Shown here: positions 41,281 through 50,100 of the stretch, one piece after another
Layout: each line of letters opens with the position of its first letter
Position numbering within the stretch: position 1 is the first letter of the stretch
NCBI GenBank assembly: GCA_017446775.1
Contig: JAFSQE010000011.1
Span: forward strand, 1 to 55,489
Length of the DNA stretch: 55,489 nucleotides
Direction of reading: 5' to 3'
Origin: Bacteroidales bacterium
GTDB lineage: Bacteria; Bacteroidota; Bacteroidia; Bacteroidales; UBA932
Notes under the pieces: generated by a model
The model's database searches: none
The model's input: the letters and a program-made list of their open reading frames with translations, nothing else
What the model was told of the DNA's origin: nothing
Translations under genes and position numbers: made by a program

Positions 41281-42430
41281 CTTTGATTCTTATTTTGTCC
41301 CCTTCTGCAAGGGTCTTGGTTATGAGCTGGTACGGCCCCGAAACAATCCGCTCGTCTGGCTCCACTCCGCCGGTAATCTCTATCCTGCTGAAGTCCTGGA
41401 TTCCGCAACTCACTTTTCTTAGGTGCACCCGCTGCTGCGGGTCAACAACCCAGAGTGTCTCGCTCCCGTCCCGGATCACAACCGCCTGCAAAGGTACAGT
41501 TAAAATATCATTTTTGGAACCGGTAGATATAACTGCCGATGCCGACATGCCCGGCAGCAGTCGCGCCGTGCCGCACGAGTCGATGCCAAGGCGCACCTCA
41601 AAGTCGGTCGTGGCCCCGTTAAGGTCGCCTCCGGAGGCCTTGAGCGCCATCTTGCTCACATGCCCCGCTATCGTCTCCGCAGGGAAGGCATCGGCTTTGA
41701 TGCGGGCCTTGTCGCCGGCGCTGATGCTGCCTATGTCGTGCTCGCCAACCTTTACCACCAGCTCCATCTGCTGCAGGTCGGATATGGTCATCATCTCCGT
41801 CCCGGCCATTGTGGCGGTGCCCACGACCCGCTCTCCTCCCTTTACCCCGATGTGGGTCACCGTGCCGCTTATCGGGGCGTATACCAGGGTCTTTTCCAGC
41901 TCGCTGCGGGCAGCCCTTAGCGAGGCCTCGGCCGCGGCAATCTGACATTCGCACTCCATGGCGCGGGCGAAAGCCGCCTCCAGCTCCAGGCGCGCCTGCT
42001 CTTTTTTTGCGGCAGGGGCGGCATCGCTCTCGCACAGTTGTTGCAAGCGGTTGTATTCCAGCTCTTTGAGCCTGACCTCGGAGCGCTGTGCATCCCTGGC
42101 CCGCGTGGCGCTGCCCAGGCTCGCCCGGCAGCGGGCGATGGAGAGCAGATAGCTCTCCTGCCTGATTTTTATCAGCAGATCCCCCTTTTGCACCGTATCG
42201 CCCTCCTCTACGCAAATCTCCACAATCTCTCCCGACACGTCGGGAGAGATTTTAACCTCCTTTACCGGACGGATCCTCCCGAAGACCGATGCGCTCTGTT
42301 TTATCTCGCCCCTTTGCGGGCATACCACCTCCGCCTCTGCCGGCTTCTCCCCGTTGGAGAGCAGCACAACCGCCACCAGAACCGAGGCGAGCACGATTCC
42401 CCACCATATCTTTTTACCTCTGCCAGCCAT
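41267..42430 (-). CDS. Periplasmic adaptor (HlyD/MacA/RND-MFP family)
   Basis: 387 residues. One N-terminal membrane anchor (IVLASVLVAVVLL, about 12-24). The lipoyl half-motifs are IKISPDVSGEIVEICVEEGD-like (about 60-80) and ELEKTLVYAPISGTVTHIGV (about 190-210), with a coiled-coil hairpin between them rich in Glu, Arg and Ala. A beta-barrel domain and MacA-like C terminus follow (DGSETLWVVDPQQRVHLRKV). Such adaptors bridge an inner-membrane transporter and a TolC channel. It overlaps the TolC-like gene by 17 bp and tsaB by 14 bp. With the C39 transporter in the same run, peptide export is the likely job. Confidence 0.92.
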   Translation of the reverse strand: MAGRGKKIWWGIVLASVLVAVVLLSNGEKPAEAEVVCPQRGEIKQSASVFGRIRPVKEVKISPDVSGEIVEICVEEGDTVQKGDLLIKIRQESYLLSIARCRASLGSATRARDAQRSEVRLKELEYNRLQQLCESDAAPAAKKEQARLELEAAFARAMECECQIAAAEASLRAARSELEKTLVYAPISGTVTHIGVKGGERVVGTATMAGTEMMTISDLQQMELVVKVGEHDIGSISAGDKARIKADAFPAETIAGHVSKMALKASGGDLNGATTDFEVRLGIDSCGTARLLPGMSASAVISTGSKNDILTVPLQAVVIRDGSETLWVVDPQQRVHLRKVSCGIQDFSRIEITGGVEPDERIVSGPYQLITKTLAEGDKIRIKDGPK

Positions 42431-43814
42431 CGTAGTAAAATTGAAGTAATTTCAGTTGGAAAAGATATTTGCAGCGGCACTGGATTCTCTCCAACTCGCT
42501 CTGTGCAAGATTGTCCGATGCCTCGAGCCATTCGAAAGACGATATCGTGCCAAGCTCGTACTCCTTGTCGCACAGGTGCATCCGCTCCCTGCACAGATCT
42601 TCCCGGGCGCAGAATGTCCGCTCCTGCTCCAAAAGCAGCCGGCACTGCCGCTGCATCTGCTCCAGCTCCATAAACGTCTCTTCTTCTGCCTGGCGCAGCC
42701 TGATCTCCGATAGCTCTTTCTCTGCCCTGGCCTGCGCCACCTTTGCCGCCGCCCGGCCACCGTCAAATACCGGAATCACCAGGCTCAGGGTGACGGAGGG
42801 GTTGCGGTTGCCATCTATCTGCTCTTTGAACGCCCCCGCGGCGGCATCGCTGTAGTAGCTGCCATAGGCGGCCGATATGCTCAAGGAGGGCATCATCGCC
42901 CCCCTGGCCGCTTTCAGGGCATATCCGGCTGCTTTTGCCGCTTCCCTGGCCGCCGCCACTTTGGGGGAGAGATATCCGGCGTCCGTTCCGGCGTCCGTGC
43001 CTACTGCCATGCCCGTCCCGTCCCCAGTCCAGGTGCCCGTTACGACCCCAGTCCCGCCGTCCTCCACTGTCAGAAGGCCCCGGTCGGAAGCTTCAAAACT
43101 CTCCGATGCCACCGCGCTGCAATCGCACCGGAACTCCTGCCCGCTCCCCGTAGGCTGCCGCAGCCGGCTCATCTGCGACGCCGCCTCTGCCTCTGCCTCC
43201 GCAATCTGGCTGCGGATGTCGGCAGCCTTGGCCTCCATCTCCAGGATGTCGGCCTGGGTACGCTCCCCGAGGCGCTGCTGCACCCTGGTCCGCTCTGTCT
43301 GCAGCACGATTGATGCATGCCGCTCTTTGAGCCGTTGGCAGCTCAGGGTAGATAGCACGCAGCCCAGGTAAGCCCTTGCTATATCGGCCTTTACCTCAAG
43401 GACGGCCTGCTTGAGATTGTCCTTTGCCGCCGATGCCAGGGCACGGTTCGCAGCCACAGTGTTGAGCCTTGCAAAACCGTCGAATATTGAAAACGATGCG
43501 CCGACAGAGGCGCTTGTCTGCCGCGTAAGCCTGTTTCTGACAATTACAAGTTCCTGCATATCGACGCTTCGTCCCCAATTGTAGTATTGATTGGCATACA
43601 GGCTAAGGCTGGGGAGCAGTTCCGAAACCGACTGCGCAAGCTGCGCCCGGCTCTTTTTAAGCTGAGCGGCGGCCAAAAGGACGCTTGCAGAGTGGCTGCA
43701 GGCATAATCTATGCACTGCTCCAGACTCCATACAGCATCCTGCCCGGCGGCGCCCACACAGCAGAATAACGCCAGAAATATCGTTGCAATCCGTTTCAAA
43801 TCCCCTTTGCCCAT
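42414..43814 (-). CDS. TolC-family outer-membrane efflux protein
   Basis: 466 residues. A signal peptide (IATIFLALFCCVGAAGQ) is followed by WSLEQCIDYACSHSASVLLA, the standard first TolC repeat, and LPSLSLYANQYYNWGRSVDM. The second repeat has AMMPSLSISAAYGSYYSDAA, PVFDGGRAAAKVAQARAEKE and a long coiled coil. Between the repeats (about residues 248-282) lies a Gly/Thr-rich insert such as GTGVVTGTWTGDGTGMAVG, not usual for TolC. The start is 17 bp after the second GG-peptide gene. Confidence 0.92.
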   Translation of the reverse strand: MGKGDLKRIATIFLALFCCVGAAGQDAVWSLEQCIDYACSHSASVLLAAAQLKKSRAQLAQSVSELLPSLSLYANQYYNWGRSVDMQELVIVRNRLTRQTSASVGASFSIFDGFARLNTVAANRALASAAKDNLKQAVLEVKADIARAYLGCVLSTLSCQRLKERHASIVLQTERTRVQQRLGERTQADILEMEAKAADIRSQIAEAEAEAASQMSRLRQPTGSGQEFRCDCSAVASESFEASDRGLLTVEDGGTGVVTGTWTGDGTGMAVGTDAGTDAGYLSPKVAAAREAAKAAGYALKAARGAMMPSLSISAAYGSYYSDAAAGAFKEQIDGNRNPSVTLSLVIPVFDGGRAAAKVAQARAEKELSEIRLRQAEEETFMELEQMQRQCRLLLEQERTFCAREDLCRERMHLCDKEYELGTISSFEWLEASDNLAQSELERIQCRCKYLFQLKLLQFYYDGWQR

Positions 43815-43831
43815 GCCGGTGCCAATGCCGG

Positions 43832-44008
43832 TTATTGCCCCTCAAATGCCTGGCGCCCCTTGAAAGAGAGCACTGCGATAATGCATTTCACCAGGAATCC
43901 GACTGCATAACCGATGTAGTACAGCGCATTCTGCGCATTCTTGTCTACGCCGCCCGTAACCAGGCAGCACTCTTGGATGGAAACAGGTTCCAGTACGATT
44001 GTTTTCAT
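43832..44008 (-). CDS. Short peptide with double-glycine leader (candidate bacteriocin/signal peptide B)
   Basis: 58 residues, read directly from the sequence. ATG 44008 is preceded by a strong GGGAGGAGGAACC ribosome-binding site. Residues 1-20 (MKTIVLEPVSIQECCLVTGG) resemble a C39 leader ending in GG, though only loosely. Cleavage there gives a 38-residue mature peptide starting VDKNAQNALYYIGYAVGFLV. It is hydrophobic with a GxxxG (GYAVG), one Cys, and about two net positive charges. GxxxG helix contacts are a feature of class IIb two-peptide bacteriocins. It lies 18 bp after peptide A and 17 bp before the TolC gene. Expression and activity are inference. Confidence 0.75.
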   Translation of the reverse strand: MKTIVLEPVSIQECCLVTGGVDKNAQNALYYIGYAVGFLVKCIIAVLSFKGRQAFEGQ

Positions 44009-44026
44009 GGTTCCTCCTCCCGCATC

Positions 44027-44218
44027 TTAAAACAAACTAAATCCGTCTTTGATCCCTTTGAGCAGGTGGGGAACATAATCGTCCAAAAAGTCGACGACCT
44101 TGCGGATTATGGCCAGAATGCCGCCCAGACTGAACTCGGCGGCGATGCCTCCGCAAATGCACAGCTCGGAAGAATTCAATCCCTCCAGAGCTAAGCCACA
44201 AATTCTTTCTTCTTCCAT
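44027..44218 (-). CDS. Short peptide with double-glycine leader (candidate bacteriocin/signal peptide A)
   Basis: 63 residues. The N-terminal 24 contain LNSSELCICGG, a good match to the double-glycine leader pattern (LSxxELxxIxGG) recognised by C39 peptidases. Cleavage gives a 39-residue peptide starting IAAEFSLGGILAIIRKVVDF. It is a long amphipathic helix (IIRKVVDFLDDYVPHLLKGI) with near-neutral charge and no Cys. A second GG occurs at residues 32-33. It is 65 bp after the C39 transporter gene. It may be a bacteriocin component, an intercellular signal or a precursor modified elsewhere. No homologue is claimed. Confidence 0.78.
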   Translation of the reverse strand: MEEERICGLALEGLNSSELCICGGIAAEFSLGGILAIIRKVVDFLDDYVPHLLKGIKDGFSLF

Positions 44219-44237
44219 AGTAATTTAGTTTAAAACC

Positions 44238-44287
44238 GTCTGCAAATAAGGGGTGTGCAGACTTCACCTCAGTGAATGCGCATTCAC
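44238..44287 (-). promoter_or_regulatory. Palindrome and hairpin between transporter and peptide genes
   Basis: GTGAATGC/GCATTCAC (44272-44287) is a perfect 16-bp palindrome across the transporter stop codon. Next on the minus strand, GTCTGCA and TGCAGAC (44262-44256 with 44244-44238) form a 7-bp stem with an 11-nt loop, followed by GGTTTTAAA. It could be a weak terminator, an RNA-processing site or an operator that separates peptide from transporter expression. Confidence 0.5.
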
Positions 44288-46350
44288 ATCTCTATGATAT
44301 TGTCCGCAATGGGAATCTCGTCTGCCTTGTGGGTAATCATCAGCACGGTCACATTGCGCTCTGTATTCTCTTTTTTTATCGCCGCCAGCATCTTCTCTCT
44401 GGAGACGGCATCCAGCGAATTGGTGGCTTCGTCGAGTATAAGTATGTCGGGGCGTCGGTAGAGCGCGGCGGCGATTGCGATGCGCTGTTTCTGCCCGCCC
44501 GAGAGCCGGCACCCGGCCTCCCCGGCAATGGTCAGCAGCCCCCGCGGCAGCTCGCCCAGCAGGCTCTCCAGCCCAAGGTCCACCAGCAGCCTGGCCACCC
44601 GCTCGGCATCGTAATCATCGCGGCTGCCGGTAATGTTGTAAAGTATCGTGTCGTCGAAAAGCCGCACATCCTGCGCCACTATCGTTATCTTTTGCCGCCA
44701 CTTCTTTAGGTCAAACAGCGCGATGTCCATCCCGCCCAGGGTAATCGACCCCTTTGCGGGGGTGTAAAGACGCATCGCCAGGGCTGCCAGGGAGCTTTTC
44801 CCGCACCCGCTGCGCCCCCTTATGGCGGTTATCTTCCCCGCCGGGACCGTGGCGCAGAAATTCTCCAGAATGTTCAGCGCGCCCGGATAAGAGAATGTGA
44901 TGTTGTTGAACACCAGATCGCCCGTCGCCGCAGCAGGGTCGCACCCCCTGACCGGTTCCTCTTCCAGGTCCATCACCTCGAACAGGCGGGCTGCAGAGAT
45001 CCGGGTCTGCGATATCAGGGAGGCGGCGCCGACCAGCTGTGCGAGCGGTGCAGAAAAAAACGATGTTATAGTGTAGAACCCGACCAGCGTGCCGACGCTC
45101 AACTCCCCCTCAAGTATGATTAAAGAGCCTGCCGACAGAAGCACCACGGCCAGTATCTTGGAGACTGTCTCGGCCGCAACGGAGAATGTCCCGGCGCTGC
45201 CGTTGCCCTTTACAACCCGCTCGCAAAGCGCGGTGTATTGCGCCTCGATACCTCTGGCGGCAGCTTGCTCCAGACCGGCATATTTGATGCTTTTTACCGA
45301 CGATATGCTCTCTATGCACCGTTGCTCGAACAGCGTCCCCTGGGCGATTATCTCCCGGTTGTACCGGTTGCCGGCCCTGGCTGCAAAGATGTAGATAAGG
45401 GTGTACACCGGTACAAACAGAAATGTGAGCAGCGCAAGATGGCTGTGGAAGGCGAACATGAGGCAAAAGGCGGCCAAAAGGGTAAAAACGCTTATGGCTA
45501 TGGACGATATCCCCTCGGTTATAAACCGGCGAACCGTATATGCATCGCCGATGCGGGAGTTTATCTCCCCGGCGCTTCTGGTGCTGAAGAAAGCCACAGG
45601 CAGTCTGAACAGGTGAGAAATGTAGGAACTGATAACCTTCAGATCGATACCTGTGGCTGCGGCCAACAGAGTGTTGACCCTTAATTTACCGATTAGGAAA
45701 GCAAGAATAGAAAGAAACGCCATTGCCGCGGCCGGCCACGCTATGCGCGAGGCGTCGCCCGCGGGAATGACTTTGTCTATGAAGTATTGCAGAAACAGCG
45801 AGAAGCTGATTCCGACAAGTATGTAAAGCAGCGATAAGAGGATAGAAGATACGATCTGTGCGCGGTACAGGCTGAACAGCCTGTGCAGACGTGCGGCGGT
45901 GGATAGGGTGTTGTCGCCCGGGGCGAATCCCTTGCCGGGGGTTATCACCACCAGATATCCGCTCCAGAGCTGTTTCAAACGCTCCTTGTCCATCTTTATT
46001 ATTTTGCCCCTGGCCGGATCCATTACCGTTGCCTGCTTCTTGGATACCGTGCACAGCACCACAAAGTGCAGTTCGCCCTCTTCTGTGGTGATATGCAGTA
46101 TTGCCGGCAACTGCTCAATCGATATCGCGTCCAGATCTTTGCCCTTTGATTTATATGGGGAAGCATCCAGGTTCACCGCCCGGCAGCCGTCTATTATCCC
46201 TTTTATAGTGGTGCCGCTCACAGAGGCGCCGCACTCCTGGCGTATGGCGGCCAGGGGCAGCGCAAGCCCATAATATCGCGCGATGGCGGCGATGCATGCC
46301 ACCGCACAGTCGCTGCGGTCGTGTTGCTTTATCGCTTTTAGTCTTGACAT
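44284..46350 (-). CDS. Peptidase-containing (C39) ABC transporter
   Basis: 688 residues. The N-terminal C39 protease (about 1-135) shows IKQHDRSDCAVACIAAIARY with catalytic Cys15, HFVVLCTVSKKQATVMDPA with His95 and Asp111, so the triad is intact. A transmembrane domain covers about 160-430 (VSSILLSLLYILVGISFSLF). The ATPase has Walker A IRGRSGCGKSSLAALAM, signature LSGGQKQRIAIAAAL and Walker B DILILDEATNSLD. Such proteins cut double-glycine leaders and export the mature peptide. The two short GG-leader genes follow directly. It is 260 bp downstream of cvpA with a highly structured leader. Confidence 0.96.
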   Translation of the reverse strand: MSRLKAIKQHDRSDCAVACIAAIARYYGLALPLAAIRQECGASVSGTTIKGIIDGCRAVNLDASPYKSKGKDLDAISIEQLPAILHITTEEGELHFVVLCTVSKKQATVMDPARGKIIKMDKERLKQLWSGYLVVITPGKGFAPGDNTLSTAARLHRLFSLYRAQIVSSILLSLLYILVGISFSLFLQYFIDKVIPAGDASRIAWPAAAMAFLSILAFLIGKLRVNTLLAAATGIDLKVISSYISHLFRLPVAFFSTRSAGEINSRIGDAYTVRRFITEGISSIAISVFTLLAAFCLMFAFHSHLALLTFLFVPVYTLIYIFAARAGNRYNREIIAQGTLFEQRCIESISSVKSIKYAGLEQAAARGIEAQYTALCERVVKGNGSAGTFSVAAETVSKILAVVLLSAGSLIILEGELSVGTLVGFYTITSFFSAPLAQLVGAASLISQTRISAARLFEVMDLEEEPVRGCDPAAATGDLVFNNITFSYPGALNILENFCATVPAGKITAIRGRSGCGKSSLAALAMRLYTPAKGSITLGGMDIALFDLKKWRQKITIVAQDVRLFDDTILYNITGSRDDYDAERVARLLVDLGLESLLGELPRGLLTIAGEAGCRLSGGQKQRIAIAAALYRRPDILILDEATNSLDAVSREKMLAAIKKENTERNVTVLMITHKADEIPIADNIIEM

Positions 46351-46376
46351 AGTCGCAAATAATCCTCACAAGTAAT

Positions 46377-46535
46377 GACGGAACTTGGGAGAGCGGCCGC
46401 AGAGTCCGTGGGCGGCAGTGCAAACAAGCTTATCCCCACGATCGGCTTTATCGGCCCGGCTCCCCCGGGACTTTACCGGGCCGCTCTCCGCAATTTCCGT
46501 CCGCACAAATCTCCCCTTCGTCAAAGGCAAAGATG
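46377..46535 (-). promoter_or_regulatory. Candidate structured RNA leader of the C39 transporter gene
   Basis: On the minus strand, TTCCGTC (46495-46501) pairs with GACGGAA (46377-46383). Inside, an 11-bp perfect stem pairs 46388-46398 (GGAGAGCGGCC) with 46479-46489. Further hairpins lie within it (CCCGG with CCGGG near 46455-46470; CGTGGG with CCCACG near 46408-46440), giving a multi-branched fold of 125 nt. A near-consensus -7 box CATCTTTG lies at 46535-46528. The fold ends 26 bp before the transporter ATG. I could not match it to a known riboswitch, RNase P, tmRNA or SRP RNA. Confidence 0.55.
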
Positions 46536-46610
46536 GCCTACTTCGCAGCGATACGTGCGACATTTTCTCAAATCTTTCAAATTTGAGAGCGCAAAACAGA
46601 AAAACTTTTT

Positions 46611-47096
46611 TTAGAAAAGCGACTTCAAATACGGAAACGCAAATTTTACCAGGTCAAGAAGCGGTTTCCAGAAGCGGGATTCGGCGATTTTATCCTCCGG
46701 GATGAAATTCAGCAGGTCGTTGGCAGAAGTCAGTATGAATATCAGCGTGCCGATGATAAGTGAGGCGGTTGCGATTGCCACCACCATCCCAAGCAGGCGG
46801 TTGAGCCAGCCCAGCATCGCGACCTTGAGCACCTTCTCTACAATCTTGCCAATCAGGCTTAACCCCAGCGCCACGGCGATAAAGATAACGGAGAACGATA
46901 TGGCCTTGACCCAGAACGGCTCCAGAGCCCATTTTTCTGTTATCCATTGCCCCACCGGGGCAGAGAAGCGGATACTCAGGGCCAGCCCCAGCGCTATCAC
47001 GCCAAAGGCCACCAGCTGCTTTACGAATCCGTTCTTTAGTCCGAACACGATTGCGGGCAGAAAACAAGCCAGAATGATGAGGTCTATCGTTCCCAT
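46611..47096 (-). CDS. cvpA: CvpA-family membrane protein
   Basis: 161 residues with four hydrophobic segments (LIILACFLPAIVFGLKNGFV; LVAFGVIALGLALSI; AISFSVIFIAVALGLSLI; MVVAIATASLIIGTLIFIL). GLKNGFVKQLVAFG is the family signature. CvpA was first linked to colicin V production and is widely conserved with an unclear envelope role. An 8-bp stem (TCTCAAAT/ATTTGAGA, about 46566-46588) lies after its stop. It is divergent from ileS. Confidence 0.9.
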   Translation of the reverse strand: MGTIDLIILACFLPAIVFGLKNGFVKQLVAFGVIALGLALSIRFSAPVGQWITEKWALEPFWVKAISFSVIFIAVALGLSLIGKIVEKVLKVAMLGWLNRLLGMVVAIATASLIIGTLIFILTSANDLLNFIPEDKIAESRFWKPLLDLVKFAFPYLKSLF

Positions 47097-47117
47097 TCAA
47101 TGAGATTTGACATGACG

Positions 47118-47144
47118 CAAATTTAGCAAATAATATTATCTTTG
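47118..47144. promoter_or_regulatory. Divergent -7 boxes for cvpA and ileS
   Basis: Minus strand: TAAATTTG (47125 to 47118), 22 nt before the cvpA ATG. Plus strand: TATCTTTG (47137-47144), 23 nt before the ileS ATG. Both are exact matches to TAnnTTTG; no good -33 elements are apparent. Confidence 0.65.
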
Positions 47145-47166
47145 CCGTTCATTAATCGTTTAAAAT

Positions 47167-50100
47167 ATGAGTTTTACCGAGTATAAGAGTCTGGATTTGG
47201 TTGAGGTTAACCGGTCGGTGCTGGATAAGTGGCGCAAAGAGGATGCTTTCAAGAAGGTTTTGAAGCTGCGCGAAGGGGCGCCGAAGTTCATATTTTTCGA
47301 AGGGCCGCCGTCGGCCAACGGTATGCCGGGCATCCACCACGTCATGGCCCGTTCCATCAAGGACGCCATCTGCCGCTACAAGACCCAGAGCGGTTTTCTG
47401 GTAGAGCGCAAGGCTGGCTGGGACACCCACGGGCTTCCGGTAGAGCTGGGCGTAGAGAAGATGCTGGGCATCACCAAAGAGGATATCGGTAAAAAGATAT
47501 CTGTAGACGAATACAACCACGCCTGCCGCAGGGAGGTGATGAAATACACCGCAGAGTGGGTCAACCTCACAGAGCGCATCGGCTACTGGGTGGATATGGA
47601 CAACCCGTATATCACATACGACAACGCCTATATCGAGACCCTGTGGTACCTGCTCAAGGATATCTATAAGAAGGGATATCTCTACAAGGGATACTCCATT
47701 CAGCCCTATTCGCCCGCTGCGGGTACCGGTCTGAGCACCCACGAGCTCAACCAGCCCGGTTGCTACCGTGACGTTAAGGACACCACCGTTACGGCGCAGT
47801 TCGGGGTGGTACGCAATGCGGTATCCGAAAAGCTGTTTGCGGATACTTCTCTGCCGGTTTACTTTCTGGCATGGACCACGACCCCCTGGACGCTCCCTTC
47901 CAACACGGCGCTCTGCGTTGGGCCCAATATCGATTATGTGCGGGTGGAGAGCGTGAATCCATACACCAAGGCCCCCGCGGTGTATGTGCTGGCAAAGGCG
48001 CTTGTCGCTGCCCACTTTAACGACAAGAACCCCTTCCGCGTGCTGGACGGCGAGTTCAAGGGGCGCGAGCTGGCAGGCATCGCATACACCCAGCTCTTCC
48101 CCTGGGTCAACCCCGGCGAAGGCGCTTTCCGCGTGATTACGGGCGATTACGTTACCGTAGAAGACGGTACCGGCATCGTGCACATCGCCCCCACGTTTGG
48201 TGCCGACGACGACAAGGTGGCAAAGATTGCCGGCGTCCCGCCCATGCAGATGGTAGATGCTGCCGGCAACCGGATGCCTATGGTAGACCGCACCGGCAAG
48301 TTCTTCCGCCTGGAAGACCTCGACCCCGCCTTCGTGGCTGCCAACGTCAATGCCGACCTTTACGGCGTATATGCCGGCCGCTACGTCAAGAATGCATACG
48401 ACGCGACCCTCGGTCCCGACGACGCCACCCTTGATATCGACCTTTGCGTAGACCTCAAGCAGCAGGGCAAGGCCTTCAGGATAGAGAAGCACGTCCACTC
48501 TTACCCCCACTGCTGGCGTACCGACAAGCCGGTGCTCTATTACCCGCTGGATTCCTGGTTCATCAAGACCACGGCGGTGCAGGAGCAGATGGTGGCGCTT
48601 AACAAGACCATTACCTGGAAGCCCGAATCCACCGGGAGCGGCCGCTTTGGCAAGTGGCTGGAGAACATCCAGGACTGGAACCTCAGCCGCAGCCGCTACT
48701 GGGGCACTCCGCTCCCTGTCTGGCGCACAGAAGACGGCCGCCAGACCAGATGCATCGGCAGCGTAGAGGAGCTTTACAACGAGCTTGACAAGGCCGTGGC
48801 AGCCGGCGTGATGCCCAGCAACCCGCTGCGCGACAAGGGCTTTGTGCCGGGCGACTATTCAAAGGAGAATTACGACCGCATCGACCTCCACCGCCCCTAT
48901 GTGGACAGCTACTATCTGGTAAGCGACGACGGGCAGAAGATGACCCGCGAGACCGACCTTATAGATGTCTGGTTCGATTCCGGATCGATGCCCTACGCCC
49001 AGGAAGGTCTCAGGAATATCGGCAAGCCGCAGTTCACCCAGTCTGCAGACTTTATCGCAGAGGGTGTCGACCAGACCCGCGGCTGGTTCTACACGCTGCA
49101 CGCAATCCACACCATGGTTAGCGGCACTTGCGCCTTTAAGAATGTCATCTCCAACGGCCTGGTGCTGGACAAGAACGGCAACAAGATGAGCAAGCGCCTG
49201 GGCAACGCCGTGGACCCGTTCAAGGCTCTGGACAACTATGGCGCCGACGCCCTGCGCTGGTATATGCTCACCAACGCGCAGCCCTGGGACAATCTCCGCT
49301 TCGACGAGTCGGGGGTAGACGAAATCCGCCGCAAATACTTCGGGACGCTCTACAATACATATTCGTTCTTCGCGCTCTACGCCAATGTAGACAAGTTCGA
49401 TCCAAGTGCGCCCAAGGCGCCGCAAAGCGCCCTGCGCGAGATAGACCGCTGGCTGATATCGCTGCTCAACACCCTTATCAAGGATGTTACGGCTGCATAC
49501 GAAGATTACGATATCACCACCGCCGGCCGCCTTATCCAGGACTTTGTGTGCGACAACCTTAGCAACTGGTATGTCCGCCTCAACCGCAAGCGTTTCTGGG
49601 GTGGTACAATGGGCAGCGACAAGCAGGCCGCATATCAGACATTGTACCAGGCACTCAAGGTGGTAGCGCAGCTCTCTGCGCCCATCTCCCCGTTCTACAG
49701 CGACCAGCTCTGGCGCGACCTCGACCCCCAGGCAGGCAGCGTCCATCTTACCATGATGCCCAGGGCAGATGAAAGCCTGATAGATGCCGATCTCCAGGAG
49801 CGGATGCAGCTCGCGCAGCAGAGCACCTCCATGGTGCTGGCACTCCGCCGCAAGGTGGGCATCAAGGTTCGCCAGCCGCTTGCAAAACTGGTGATTCCGG
49901 TGCTCAATGCCCATCTCCGCAGCCAGTTCGAGCAGGTAGAGCAGCTGGTTCTGGGCGAGGTCAATGTAAAGCAGGCAGAGTATATCACAGACACCACCGG
50001 CCTGATTACCAAGAAAATCAAGCCCAACTTCAAGACCCTGGGCAAGAGATACGGCAAGCAGATGAAAGAGATTGCCGCATTCTTTGCCGCTATGGACCAG

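Noticed and set aside
43832-44218. Identity of the two short peptides as bacteroidetocins (pediocin-like)
   Set aside because: Neither mature peptide has the paired cysteines or YGNG-like N terminus of that family.
46377-46501. Known structured RNAs (cobalamin, TPP or SAM riboswitch, RNase P, tmRNA, SRP RNA)
   Set aside because: I could not find their conserved sequence blocks. A covariance search is needed to be certain.
46375-46614. Possible small ORFs on both strands in the cvpA to C39 gap
   Set aside because: The translations are Arg/Ser-rich with no leader, motif or ribosome-binding site. The region is better explained by RNA secondary structure.
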